Shown piece after piece: positions 9,441-22,442 of a stretch of DNA of 64,000 nt. Each line of letters opens with the position of its first letter. Within the stretch, counting starts at the first letter, position 1. The translations under genes and the position numbers were made by a program. Below the pieces are notes generated by a model that saw only the letters and a program-made list of their open reading frames with translations, searched no databases and was not told the DNA's origin. The DNA is from Balanoglossus misakiensis (taxonomy: Eukaryota; Hemichordata), in assembly GCA_040954595.2 (NCBI GenBank), contig CM082597.2, positions 4,774,001 through 4,838,000 on the forward strand. The letters are read 5' to 3'.

Positions 9441-11804
9441 GCCAGCAAAAAAAGACAAACCAGGCGATGATAACCAAGTGCGTTACTTGGCACTTTACCT
9501 TAAAATTTCATTCTTAAAATCTGCCCAAGGATGGGTAAAGCTAATAAATTTATCTTCAGAAAAAATGAAGAGTTCATTGTCTATGTATCTTACTGTAGAA
9601 ATTGCTTTGTTTAAGTATTATGGATAATAATTAAATGATATTCAAAAACATTTACTGCATACCATAAAATTGTGATTAACATGGCCAGTAAAAACAACAA
9701 GACACACAGCACAATTCAAACAACCAACCAACAAGTGTAATAAACAACTGCGTCATAGAAATTAAGCTACCCAATGCCTTCAAACAGAATTTCCAACAAC
9801 AGTAAACAAAAGTATTAGCGCATGATCGAACAAACAACTAAAGAAGCGGGCGTGTAACTTACAACTCACACTGATGGAGGTCTTAACATTGTCGACGACC
9901 TCAGGGAGTTAGTTTGTCACTGTTTGGTTAATGCAATAAACATGAATCGTGAAAGTATTACAAAATATTAATGAAATGTCTTGCTACCTGGATTAGAGGT
10001 TGATATTTTTCGCCAGAATTGGGTAATCAAAGGCCATATGTAGTAAGTGTACTTTTCAATCTTGAGTGTTATTCCGGAGTACATCACCCACATCAAATGA
10101 AGTCACTGGCCTTTGAATGGGGATAACATTTTATTTTTTGTAAACAACAAGGAAATTCCATGGAATGATCTATATCCCCATCCTGTATTCAGCCAACCGC
10201 GTTTTCTTGCCAGTAAGTAATTTTAATCATCGTTATGAACAGACGTTAGCACCCCGGGATAAATGCAAATTGTAAAATCCAGTTTTCCATGAATTGCAAA
10301 TTGAATGCTAGGATCCATTGATTTTTATCGCGAAACATCTGGTCTGCCAGATTCGCTTGAATCGCTACAAGAATGACGCTGTCATCAGGGTATTACACGA
10401 TGCTTATCTGCTTCAGTGTGTGTCGCTTGCAATAAGTAAATTCGATTACATTTTTCATCGCCAATAACAGATTGGCTTCTAAAGGATGTCTTTCCACAAT
10501 GTTCGTTTGCATCCACAGCCAAAGCAGACGTTCGCTGACTCACATATTGATATCACTATGATTCCCCTTCATGTATATGCCCTATTCGACAATGGTTCCC
10601 GATGCATGCATTAACGAGCGTAACAACAAATTGCCATGTTTGCAGAGAAATCACATTTAATTTCGATGTTTGTATCTCTTCCAGGAAAGAAAATGTGCCA
10701 CGTGACATTCATTCTCTGATTTGGAATTTAATTTGTACAACCGAATCTCAGGAAGCCCTGTTAGTAACATTCATAAATGCGTCAATTCTGCGTGCACATT
10801 TGTTAAGTTATTAAATTTTCATCGCCGATGAATAAATTCATTAGTGCACCAGGAACCCAAGGATATGCTGTTTGTGTGTATGCAAACGTATGTAAAGCTT
10901 CATTTGTAAGCATCGATGTAAACATCATATGGGGTAGTTTGTTTTGAAAGGTGTACGACCAAACTAAATTACCTACTGCTGTTTTACTAAGGTCTTCAGT
11001 TTAAGCATTGTCATACGCGAATCAATAACAGTTCGATCTTCTATATATCTCGGATGGTATTACCCATCCATTTTATCCCAAACATGTCTGTATTTTTCGT
11101 GATACATGTCAATTTGATATTCACAGGCGAATTTGATTATCAGATAATTCAATTACTCAGGCTGGGCTGCCTAGAATGCTTGTAATTAAATGCAAGATTG
11201 TAAATTTTTGATGTCCGTCATATCGTTCTATCTTTTGCTACTACCTATGTTCGACACACCCTGTTCATGTTTACCTTGGATGGTGGGTGCATGTGTTCGC
11301 AAGATTCGCAGTTACACAAAATAGTACATCTTTAGTATACTATATCGTGTTATGTGCTCTCCAAAAATAAGTCCACAGTTTATAGCTTATCACAGAAATA
11401 TCACTATCACCGTGACATTTTGGCGTCCAGCATTGAAGAGTGAACGTGCAAATGCCAAATGCAATGTGATATTGCCTATCCGAAGTAATATATGCGGAAA
11501 GAAAATGTGTATTGGTATGAGCACGCGCAGCCTTAAGCAATAACACTAGCCGCTGGTTGGTGTAATTCGATTATAAGCAGTGAACTATCTGATTAGTTTC
11601 CATTACATTGCCTTGCGTTCGATTAGGGCGGGCTCTTTATAGTGCACACAACCTTTGCCAGCAGCCAACCCATGCAAATATGAATTAAAATGGCATGAGG
11701 CAAAGTAAATGGCATAGATAAATGTGGAAAGATGTGCACCTCCCTGAATGGAACTAATAAATTAGTGCCATGAATTTTGACGCTTAACGTTTCATTTCGT
11801 CTTC

Positions 11805-11930
11805 TTAGGGAGCCTTCAGTATTTACAGGGGGAGGAGGTGGGCCGGGAGAATCGGGGGAGGTTCACTTTTTACAAACCAATCTTTGGGGGAGGGTGACTT
11901 TTTACAAACCAATCTTTAGGGATGGGTCAC
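11805..11930. mobile_element. Truncated copy of the AGGGA-type MITE with an internal 32-bp tandem repeat
   Basis: It begins TTAGGGAGCCTTCAGTATTT, followed by a GGGGGAGGAGGTGGG stretch, matching the left arm of the 25.6 kb element. No matching right terminus was found before 12.1 kb. Inside, ACTTTTTACAAACCAATCTT is repeated at 11865 and 11897 (period 32). Confidence 0.6.
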
Positions 11931-11949
11931 TCAATTACACATCAGTGCG

Positions 11950-12029
11950 ATCATCATCATCACCAAAACCACCAAAACCACCACCCACGCCGCCACCACC
12001 ACCAAAACCACCAACACCATCATCATATC
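11950..12029. repeat. Degenerate CAT/CCA trinucleotide repeat
   Basis: Imperfect ATC, ACC and CCAAAA units run directly after the truncated MITE at 11.8 kb. The Pro-rich and Val-rich frames it gives are repeat artefacts. Confidence 0.95.
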
Positions 12030-13386
12030 ATTAATATGTTCTCGGAAATTAATTTGATAATACATGAGCCCTACCCAAAGTTTCTTTAGTGGGCAGTGTT
12101 TGAGCACATTTACTTTCTTCAAGGAGAACTAACCTTTATCTTTTTAACAAGACACGAAATCATTCAAAAAATTCAAAAACAGGAAATTAAAATTATTCAC
12201 TATCTATTAATATGAATATGACTTCCATGACAAACCTCTTGCTAATTAACGTGGCCTTGTCCATGCAATAAAACCGCAACAAATTGCCAATTATTTAACT
12301 AGTAATACGATATCACGCGTCATGTCTGTCCCTGATTCTTGTGCAATCTTCCTTCCCTAATTACCATTTCTTTCACTACTACCTTGTAATTTTTAGTATT
12401 CTTAACATGATAAGCCATGGGGAGAAATCACAATTCAGAAACAATTTCAGAAGACAAATGCATAACAAAATAAGATGCATTGTCATTAGAAAATGAACCA
12501 TCCCATTTCATTCCGGTATCGGAGAAGAAGGATAAAGTGCATCTTTGACTCAAACATTCAAGTTCAAGACATATCTGTTGAAGAAACAAGCAACTTGTAA
12601 GAAATATCAAATGTTTGCTTGTATGACACTAGTGTTTGCCAACTAATGTAAAGCTAGGGACTGAACGATACAAATTCAATCTTCAATTATGTACTATCCA
12701 TCATGCTGAAAAGTCCGAAGGGGTATTTCATCTTTTTGTTGAGATCATACGAATACAAATTCTCCCAAGATACATTGTCTTTTAATATTCATGGACGTAT
12801 AATCATCGACTGTCTGACTTGACTGCCTGCAGGTACACCATGAACAGTTTATCGCCTGGTCAAATGTCAAAGATCTTAAACCTGTATATACAGGTTTGTG
12901 CAAGTTATAACGCTACCTTATAGAGAATACTGAATGACAGTCTGAAAAAAATAAAACTTGTGAACGGTTAAAGGTCGATGATTTCAACAAAACAAATGCC
13001 GTATTTGAAACGTGTGATAGTTTCCCGAATAAAAATAAATTTTAGATCATGGTGAGACAAGAATCGTGTCCAGACAAGTTATTTATCGGTTTGTTAACGC
13101 TGTCTCCACCAGATGTGCGAACTGTGTTTAAAATTATGTCCATATGTACTCACATTTAAAGTGACAGAGATCAGACTTCTATGTACGTAGACGCGATGCG
13201 ATCTTCTGGAGCGAGATGCAACTCTCTTGAGCGATCGGGAGCGAATGTCCCAGATAGATGGTTGCGAGAACCTCTGTAGATAGTCTGCCTTGGGTGTCGC
13301 TCATGCCATTGTTATATTGATACGCGGAGGGATGACGTATAGGCATATGCAAATTTCACGTGCTGCTCTCACATGCGAGAGAACTC

Positions 13387-13408
13387 CCACATGACACAAG
13401 TCATGTGG
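13387..13408. other. Perfect 9-bp hairpin CCACATGAC/GTCATGTGG
   Basis: The arms are separated by ACAA. Each contains a CACATG-type E-box-like core, so the whole could also be a paired protein-binding site. Confidence 0.45.
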
Positions 13409-14421
13409 TTCCTGTGTCCGCGTTGGTTAACCCTGAGCTCCACAATAGGTTTCACAATAATAGGCACTTTTTCACCTTTCTGGTGACGCGCACAGCTGAT
13501 TAGCAACATTGGGTCTGACGTAGTAACCGACCATGAAGAATGGGTGTAAGCAGAAAAACATTTTGAAGAGCTAATTATGAATTTGACACCATATAGAATC
13601 GGTATTTGAAATCATACAAGTTTTAATGAGAGATAAATCATTTCACATTTAAATTGGTCCTCCATTTCTTCAACGTCACGACCATAAGTGAAAAACATCT
13701 GCAACAAGTCAATTCTTTTTTTCCTAAATAGTAAGATTTCTTTAAAAAAAATACCAACGATTGAGTTGACTATGCAGAAGATAGGCAGATAAAAATATAC
13801 TTCGGTTTGCAGGCATTAAACTTGGAAATATAATAAAAATACTTGTATGTTAAAGCTACATGAAAAAGCAAATATAAGGGCAAGGGTGCAGAATATCTTA
13901 AATTATTCAAACGACTGGTTTGATGCAAGTTTGAAATGCATACTGAGAAAGTTGTTGTAAACAATGAGGGGGTCACACACGCAAAACGGATGTGATTGAT
14001 GCAAAACATTAGTTTATATTATACTGGTGGTAGTTTTCGTGACAGGAAATGTAGACACACGACTCCTAAACTTTCACGATACTTGAAAAAAAACTTTGAT
14101 GTAGGTGTGAACTATAGCTTCGCTACCGCTCACGTGTCAATGCAGGTGATAGTCTTGACTGCTAATTGCAGAGCCAGCTATCCCAGTGGGATATGAACAA
14201 CATTGTCACAAACAACAAATTAGAGATTTTCCTATTCTGTAAACACGCAAGTTTATTAATTGTCAGGAGACCTAATGCAGGAACGTTTCCAATATATTCC
14301 TGTTCACATATCATATCGTCCTTGTGCCCTTTCAAGCAAAATTAATGAACATGTTTTAGACACAGGCACGATTAGTTGCAAAGTTGAGCACAACTTGTTG
14401 CCTTGTCAGAGATTGAGGCCA

Positions 14422-14429
14422 TGACGTCA
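14422..14429. promoter_or_regulatory. CRE palindrome TGACGTCA
   Basis: Perfect 8-base cAMP-response/CREB-ATF element. A YY1-like AAAATGGCGGC lies 120 bp to the right (14542-14552). Function is not shown by sequence. Confidence 0.4.
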
Positions 14430-16949
14430 TTTCACCATCCCTGTTATAATTATGCACATAGAATCGAGAAATAGATATGATGCATGACTTGTGAGCAAGT
14501 CTGCTCATGCCGCGTCTAAAAAATCCAGACTTTCACCCATCAAAATGGCGGCAAGATACGTTAACTCTTGAGTTTATAATTGCACTACAGTCACATGCTT
14601 AGTTGTTTGTCTTTCCATCATCGACGACATATTCAAGTCACTTGAGCAGTACGATACATCGGCCTCGGTGGGCGAATCCCGTTGGAGTGATTGAATAACA
14701 ATCTATATTTCACTGTCAGATGATTGATTAAGCGACAGCTCAGTGCTATCTACTCTGAAATGATTGAACGTTCAGGTGGACACAGATGATAACAGCATAA
14801 TGAAAATGGAAGGGTAGAATATCCACAGTGTGTAGCCTTTGGCAAACATTTGTTGCAAGTGATGTGGATTTTTAACCGACTCGTGTGGACGATTTTGACA
14901 AATTTGTTAGATTATACTCTCCTCGCTATCATATTTAACCATATCACCATTGTCCGGTCAAAGTTCATTGCTTTCTATGCTAGATGTGGACGTCTTTAGA
15001 GGGTACAGGGGGTGAAAAGGGTTAACATGAAACTGTTTTATATAAATGGAATATGGGCAAAACGCTATTGGACCCAAATTGTTATTGTTGGCAAATGAAT
15101 TAACAATGCTGACTATATATACACAGGTTGAGTTGTTAAGCTGGATACAGGGCATTACTCAAAACATAGCGAAAAGTTACAGCTAATGCTACTTTACATG
15201 ACACAGCATTAAGCATGACCATTTAGTACAAACACTCCCATGTTGGTTTTCAGTATTAGTGTCTTTTCCCAGTGTGACACTAGACGCGAAGACGAGTGAA
15301 GTGATTCATTACTTGGAAACAACACAAACCAGGTGTGCACAAGTGTTGTATGCTAAATGCGAAAAAATCGATAAAGTCATTAGGAATGTTTTCAAAGCAA
15401 GAAATCCTCCGTGATTGATTTTGCGGAGAGTAATTACAAAGCCGGCAGCCAGATGTGTTCTGGCCTGCTTTCTCCAGGTCCCTGTGTCTGCAGCAACACT
15501 CAAATCGCAAGGGTACATTATTATGGTAATAGAAAATCAGGCCACACTTATTAGTCAATTGTATCTGCCGATGCAAACTAGATTTTCAATCAATGTGTAT
15601 TACGGAATTGTCACCAAGAGGCGACGCCATTGTTATCAGAGACGCGAATCTGTCTGGATGAAAGCAGTACCCTGTTTGAACGGAGACACTCTTAGCAAGA
15701 AATCAATAACTCCAAAACAAAATAACTTAGTATAGACATGGAGAAGTGAGGTGCCATGGAATGTACCGCAAAATGAAACATTGACAGATGTTATATTCAG
15801 TTGGTGTTGCATGTTTCCGGTGCATTTTAACATATTACCCATCATAACTGGGGAACCAAACACTCGGCATGTTTTACTGTACCCTAACTATACAAATATT
15901 CTTTGTGTTATCTCTAACCTTATACGCTTCACACTAATATAACATGCCTCTACAGTGACCAAACACATGTCAAACATTCACATACGCTTCTATAATACAT
16001 AGCAATTTGCTATTTATTAATCCAATGCAGTACACACAGCGGGAATACGTGTCAACTGAAATTGACTCAATGTAAATTTAATCAAATTGATTCATAAATC
16101 TTGCGAGCAGTATCAATGAGGATTGAGAGTAGGTGATACAAACAAAATATGTATGTAAACTCTTATTCGAAAACAAGGTTTTGAAGCTATTGTAATAGTT
16201 GTACAGTTGTGAAATAGTCTGTATTCGGATTCAGTACATATACTTTGCACATTACATCTATCCACAACATTTCTTGACCCATGGGGTGCATGCAGAGTCT
16301 GCTATTCTTGCTATATAGCTTACCGCTAACGCAAGCGAAGGCAATTCTGTGATTTGCTCGCCTCGGGCGAATACCATTACCTAAATCGATATACAACCAC
16401 GGATGGTGCTTGAGTAGTGTACAGGGTGTGTAGCCTGCCAGATCTCTACGGGCGCATAACATACCCGGACCCAAAGTGTTGAACTGCGTCAAATGTTTTG
16501 CCATTAACCGAAGGTAGGGGAGGGGAAGCCTGTGAGGTAGTTTTTGAATGGAAACCTTGGATTATATGTTCTTTCTCTACAGTGCATGTGCAGCCACAGT
16601 AGTGTGCACAGGGATGTCATCTTGTCTGTGTCGTCGCAAACGGTATTACTTCACCGATCATGTCACCCGCTTGTAAAGTGTACCCAGTTCAATTATCCTT
16701 CCCTTGCCAGCTTCAATTTTCTTTTCAATTACATCCCTGATTGCAAACAGTGAGGATAGCCGGCGTTCTCCTTGTATCACTTGATTTTCTACTCTATCCA
16801 TGAATGTCGTGTGATTGCATTATTCAGGCTTCGCTTTCAAGACAACCTGTTTACTCACTTCGACATCAAATCACCAAACTCTTGTGCGTTACGTGAATCT
16901 TTCATACAACTGATGAACCAACAAACAAGCTATAATGTACTGCAATTAC

Positions 16950-17049
16950 ATACATGTACATGTATGTGCGTGTACATGCAAGTATACATCTATTGTATGT
17001 ATTGTATGTATGTATGTATGTATGTATGTATGCATGCATGCATGCATGT
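16950..17049. repeat. (TATG)n/(CATG)n microsatellite with TACATGTACATGTA palindrome
   Basis: A palindrome TACATGTACATGTA near 16951-16964 is followed by TATG units and then CATG units up to 17047. It is low-complexity and noncoding. Confidence 0.95.
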
Positions 17050-20000
17050 GATGGATCCAATAGTTGCATTTGCAAAGTTTGATTGGCATATTGACCTGTA
17101 GGTGTCAGATGATAGTTCCACTAGACAGTATTTTCATAAGCCAGACTCTGGAGAGCATCTGACTTGAAATCATCAAGTGAGTCAGTCACGCTTGTATCGA
17201 TAATACCTGTGTGCAATCTTAAGTAGATTTCAACTGCGTTTGGAATGCTAAGTCCCTCGACCATGCCATGTCACTTTCCGTAAGCTGCTGAGGCTGGTTG
17301 CAAGTACTTCAGACCCAAGAATGCCGAGCTTATTCTATTTGCTGTGATCATCGCCAACTACATGAGTGCATTTCAAGAAACGAGTCAGACGTCAAGATTT
17401 TGTCTAGTTTGAAGTGATTTTTTTTATTTTCGTAGCTGTAATTTTCTTGAAAGTATGTCAATGATATTTATTCAAGCCAGACATTCTAATAAGAGTTTAC
17501 CCTTTATATTTAGGGCATACAGACACCTCTACAAATGGGGCCACAGTTACAACAGAAAGTTGAGATCCAGCCATCCAACAACATCAGTGCATTGAAAACT
17601 GAATTTGCCTCGAAGTTACACAGGTGCCATTTTCAATGAATACTTAAGGAAGCAGACGTACGTGCCAAGCCAATGGTGTGAATACAGTCGCCTCGGTTAC
17701 ATAGACACTCGAAGTGCAAGAGGCATCTGTTCAATTCCTGCAACTGAGAAAACGTTCAAGATTTTCTGTTCATAACCAATGACCTTACTTACTAGGATTT
17801 CCGTACTATAGGTCTGTGATGCCTTGAAAAATTACACGTAGTAATTGCAGTGATTTGACAGACTCGAAGTAATAAAGAAGATAGCCTTGTTTACTGTGAA
17901 ATCACAGTACATAACAGAAGTCGACCTGGGTTCAAGTACAGCAGAGCCATCATTTTTGTGTGTCTGTACTTGAACAACCAGCGTGAACTATACTTGTTTG
18001 AATGTTCACAAGTTGAAACGGAAGGCGACAAAGGTTAATGGCGAAAATGGCCGTAATAAACACATGAAAAGCGTCATGTCCAAACAATGTCGAAGGCCTA
18101 TTTCCTGTTAACTGGAAAGGTCAAATCATTTTGTTCAATGGTTTTGTAATATGTCAGAAATAAGTCATATCCATGCGCATTTCAGCAAAGCCAATCATTG
18201 AAAAAAGCCACAGGCCACCATTGCACACAGATATTGATCAGTACCTCTGTCAGAGTAGATATGGTGTAATATACTTAATTACACATATCCTGATATGCAG
18301 CCTGTCGTCTGGGTGTTGCCTATGACGGTAATGTACATGATACCACTGCCTTTGTCTTGGGCGACATATCTCAGTCATTGACATGGACACGCAGGATATA
18401 GAAATCACTTATTAAATCGTATCTAACTTGTCGGAACTCTTCAACCATTACCATGGAACTTAAACTATTTATCTTATTACTCCTTTTTAGTTTGTGTGGA
18501 ATTTCTCATTAACATGAACAGGAAGGCTCGCCATTCTTTCTCCATTTCTTTAACTTAGGGCAATTTTGCATGCATCGTTCTGCAAATTCTTCCGTTTGAC
18601 GACACCGGCATATGAACCATACCCTTCTGCTGAATTTCACCATACCCCAAACTTTGTCCCATGTATTTAGCTGCACAGTATTCTAGAACACCATAAGATC
18701 AATGGAAACATGAAAATGGTATGACAGTGCCTTATTCCAATTGAAGATTCAAACGCGTCACGTGATACGTGCGAGACCTTGCAACCTGTTATGTGACAAA
18801 TAAATTTTACTTTGAACATTAAGGAAGAGGATGATTTGTAGCGATGACATCCCTAACAGAAGTCTGTAAGCTGCTGATTGAGATTTTCACTTAATACAGT
18901 ACAGAGAAACAAACACACGAGCAGAATTAATGGTTTATCTAATGGACACCGTTCAAAGGACTACTTTGTTAGTTGCGATTTCCATGGCGGTGAGAAAATG
19001 TTAGACGCGGCTATAACATAATAGTGCACTTACTTGGATGAGGGACTACCATTTTCCTTCTCATATAATTCAAGGAAGCATTATGCGATGAAGTGTTATT
19101 ATGGCTCGGAGAAAACATTTTGCACTAAGTGTGATGAAATGCGGCAATTACGATAAAGCACCCGCAGAAACACCTGCAGACGTGCATGCTTTCTGAGGAT
19201 TAATTGTGGGCTATAAATTTTCTACGTCGTCAAGAAAAATACAGGGATTCAGGGCTGGGAGGAGCCATTACAACATTTTAGTTTTCAATAGCTTTACTGA
19301 TTACTGAAGAACTGAAGAATATGCAAGGAAATAGAAATCTTGACATTTGTATTTTTCAAATTTTATCGTGAGGATTTAACGGCAATGAGCGAATCAAGGC
19401 TTGGTCACTGCGAGATCAGGCGATACTTGGTTAATTACCATAGCATCGGGTTGCTATCCGAGTAATACAATATCAAGCTTTGTATGAAACTAGAATGTGT
19501 CCAGAACTAAACAAAAGTTTTGACTTTCAACAAGATTAGCCATGTGTTGTTTGTCCTGTATCATAAGACAAGGATCTCCCCTATAAACTGCCTACCCACA
19601 CGGAGTTTGGAAAATAGTCTATTCCTGGTAAGAGGTGTTTCAACTTTAGAGTACAGAAGCTCGTGATGTAGCATGAGTAAACATTCAGAACCTCTGTATA
19701 ATGGAAACAAGTAAACAATACAAAATGTCCATTGAAACAGATTCCGAACGAAGGCTACCATTTTCTTATTCGTATCATATTATAGTGAAAAATACCAGTT
19801 GTATTTCTTTTACACATAAACATAATATGCGGTACATTTGAAAGAAATCCTCAAAACCCAAATAACAATGACTCAGCGAGGTCATTACGTCAATTAGTTT
19901 GCGTCAAAGTTGATACGTGAAGTCAGACTCGCGTGTGGCAATTGCCATAAACATGTGACACCAACCTTTAAAAATATGGCTGTATATCCCCCATAGCCCC

Positions 20001-21995
20001 TCCACATGACCAGCATTGACAAACATATATTTAAAAAACATTTCACCAAATTAATTAGTCATCCATACTTGACATCACAACAGTTTCAATAATGGTTACT
20101 ATTTGAGGCAAGAAAGACCGTGTCTGAGAAAAAAAAATTAATACGTCAATATTTGCGATCATACCCACCAATATTCCACAGTTCATAGGTCAAATAAAAC
20201 ATATTTGCATGGCCAGTTGCAAAGACAAAATCGTTCAGCTCAGCACAGACAATCGGATATTCATAGAAATAAAACATTTTGTTAGAACAAACTTACCCTC
20301 CCTCGAAACCTAAGTTTGTGTGCAGGGTGTCTTTGAAGGGTTGGAGAAAACGGCACTTTTGAAGAAAATGTCAACTCAAATAATCCAAAATAGATACTGC
20401 ATAAGCCCGGTATGGACATCAAAGGATGAAACACATAGATTATGCTGTGTTCATATATAAGAAATGGACACACGATTTTATCGGCTTAGTTTCAGCCTGT
20501 CGCCATTCATTATGCACAAGATACATAATATGGTCACTATTTTCGTAACGCTATAATGAGAATTCAATTATAACGTACAGCAGACGACGCGACAGCTGTT
20601 TGCATCGATGCCAGTGCAATCTAGAGAACATAAAATTTTTATAGTCTCATCAGCAACAGCTGCACCACTGAGACAGTGGATTGTTGTTGCTTGCAGGCAA
20701 TGGTTGGATATGCCCAGTTCGACACTAGGATGAAACATAAAAAAAAGTTGCCTTATATGTTTACATCGACTGAGCCATGGGCATGCACGGTCCCATGACT
20801 GATCATAACTAAATGATCTATATCGGTTGAAATCACTGATATGCTTTCATATTACACCCGAAACTTCTAAGTACTGCATGGACAACTAGCAGCTTTGAAG
20901 TATTCCATGGACAATTGGCGTGTTTTGCACTTCGTTATCCTGCGATCTATTTTTGTACGGCAAGCAGGTGACAATGATATACTGGATTTTCTTAATGAAC
21001 TACGTTGTGCTGTTGTCAATACCGAAAATAAACTAAATTAAAAGTAATCCTAAATGAGACACATGTCAAATCCAGACAAAACTTTTCCTCTGAAGGTCAG
21101 GGGAACACCCATTATATTTCCCCACCTTTGCTGTTACCGCCTTGTTTGGCCACAGTATCAGTTAGAAGACGAAAAACTATGAAGTCGTCAAACATCATAA
21201 GTTGCAAACACTTGAAAAATTTTCATCTTGTTATAGCCAATCAAATTAGTGATATTTACCATCCTTAAACAGTGCTTACGAAACCAACAGACAAAGGGAA
21301 CCCAAACATAATATTCTGTCGTTCACCGTACATTTTATATGCAATTTCCCCTATATTCTCTCTTTCTGCAGTGCGAGTGTCATGGCTTCGACAGGCATGC
21401 ACAGTCGTGGTCTGCTTGAAGCAGCGTTTCAAAGCGAACAATCAAACGCCCCTCATATGTAATGCCTTACATGGTCAATTACATGTAGTGCAGCATGTTT
21501 TTTTGCTCACAAACTATGCCAAGAATAGAAATGTGATCGAACAAAATAGAAAACTGGTGTCAATTTCCGTAGAAAACACTGTATGACAGTTCGCAGTATG
21601 AATAAACTATGACACAATATATTATAAAGTAAATTGCTTTTTTTCTCTCAGGCGCGAAAGAAAATACAACAAAACAAACAAACAAACGCTATCTCTCTGT
21701 CCGTGTAATATATGACAATGCGTTTATATGATTACCTAGGGAGTCTTAATGTCGTGGCGCCCACTGCAATTCAATATATAAAATAATCCTCTTAATGGTA
21801 TAGATTTCAAGGTAGTTTATGATCGATGTCCTTATTTGACCGTGAAAGTGCGGCACTAGATGCTAAGACTCAATGACTTATGTGGTTGTTTGTTGTCGCG
21901 CGAGAGATCTATGAATATGTGAATTGCGAGTGATATGACAACCTGCGCAAAGGGTTTTCTTACATAAATCTTGCAGTTGCACAAATTGAAAGCAA

Positions 21996-22003
21996 TGACG
22001 TCA
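21996..22003. promoter_or_regulatory. CRE palindrome TGACGTCA
   Basis: Perfect CRE in otherwise AT-rich DNA, 400 bp left of the RFX X-box. A chance occurrence cannot be excluded in 64 kb. Confidence 0.35.
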
Positions 22004-22310
22004 AGTACTTTGATAATTTTTCTCTCATTTTGCTCTGACATGGTTAGAGCCTAAGGAGAAAACACTACAAGTAATGGACGTTGGAACCGCAGTGGTTGTT
22101 GACACTGTGACTGAAGCGCCCTCATATGTATCGAGTGCCCAGTTCAAAAGGTGACGTAATTGGCACCATGGTCGATTCATACCACGTTTATAGACCCCTT
22201 CTTCTGTACCTATTCCCCAGTTGTGTGTGCTTTAATCAAATATGTTAATCGATGCATGTTATTATCATAACATAGTGTATAAATGATGTGAAGAAGGAAG
22301 AGGGCTTTCA

Positions 22311-22442
22311 TGAGAGAGAGAGGGGGAGGGAGGGAGGAGAGAGAAAGGGAGAATGAGATGGAGAGAGGAGAGAGTTCTTTGCAATATTACAGATATCTTC
22401 CACCGTTGCCCGGCAACAGGGTACGTTCTCTCTCTCTCTCTC
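22311..22442. repeat. GA-rich tract followed by CT tract
   Basis: A purine tract (GA/GGGA units, 22311-22374) and a short pyrimidine tract (TC)n at 22426-22442 flank about 50 bases of unique sequence that contains an RFX X-box. The two tracts are complementary and could pair. Confidence 0.9.
22405..22417. promoter_or_regulatory. Perfect palindromic RFX X-box
   Basis: GTTGCC-C-GGCAAC matches the two half-sites of the X-box consensus exactly with a 1-base spacer. In animals RFX factors use such sites in promoters of cilia genes. A GA tract precedes it and a CT tract follows. No coding exon was recognised next to it. Confidence 0.6.

Larger units (their letters stand above)
6991..11804. other. 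Gene-free region upstream of the GPCR
   Basis: AT-rich DNA with no supported exon. It should contain intron or promoter sequence of the receptor gene. It includes the hairpin at 7823 and the motif cluster at 8990-9440. POU and homeodomain-like words also recur between 10.0 and 11.2 kb, but more loosely. Confidence 0.5.
12030..22310. other. AT-rich region without recognised genes
   Basis: All open frames are short and look like chance. It contains the 13.39 kb hairpin, a GAGCGA-rich patch at 13.19-13.26 kb, the CRE at 14422, the 16.95 kb microsatellite, an (AAAC)n tract at 21667-21688 and the CRE at 21996. Confidence 0.55.

Noticed and set aside
11777-12122. Pro-rich and Val-rich frames
   Set aside because: They come from the CAT/CCA trinucleotide repeat and the G-rich MITE.
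15280-15735. Overlapping frames on both strands of about 100 codons
   Set aside because: Overlapping opposite-strand frames without motifs or splice signals; neither is supported as a gene.
16187-16504. 105-codon minus-strand frame
   Set aside because: No domain, signal or splice context; consistent with a random frame.
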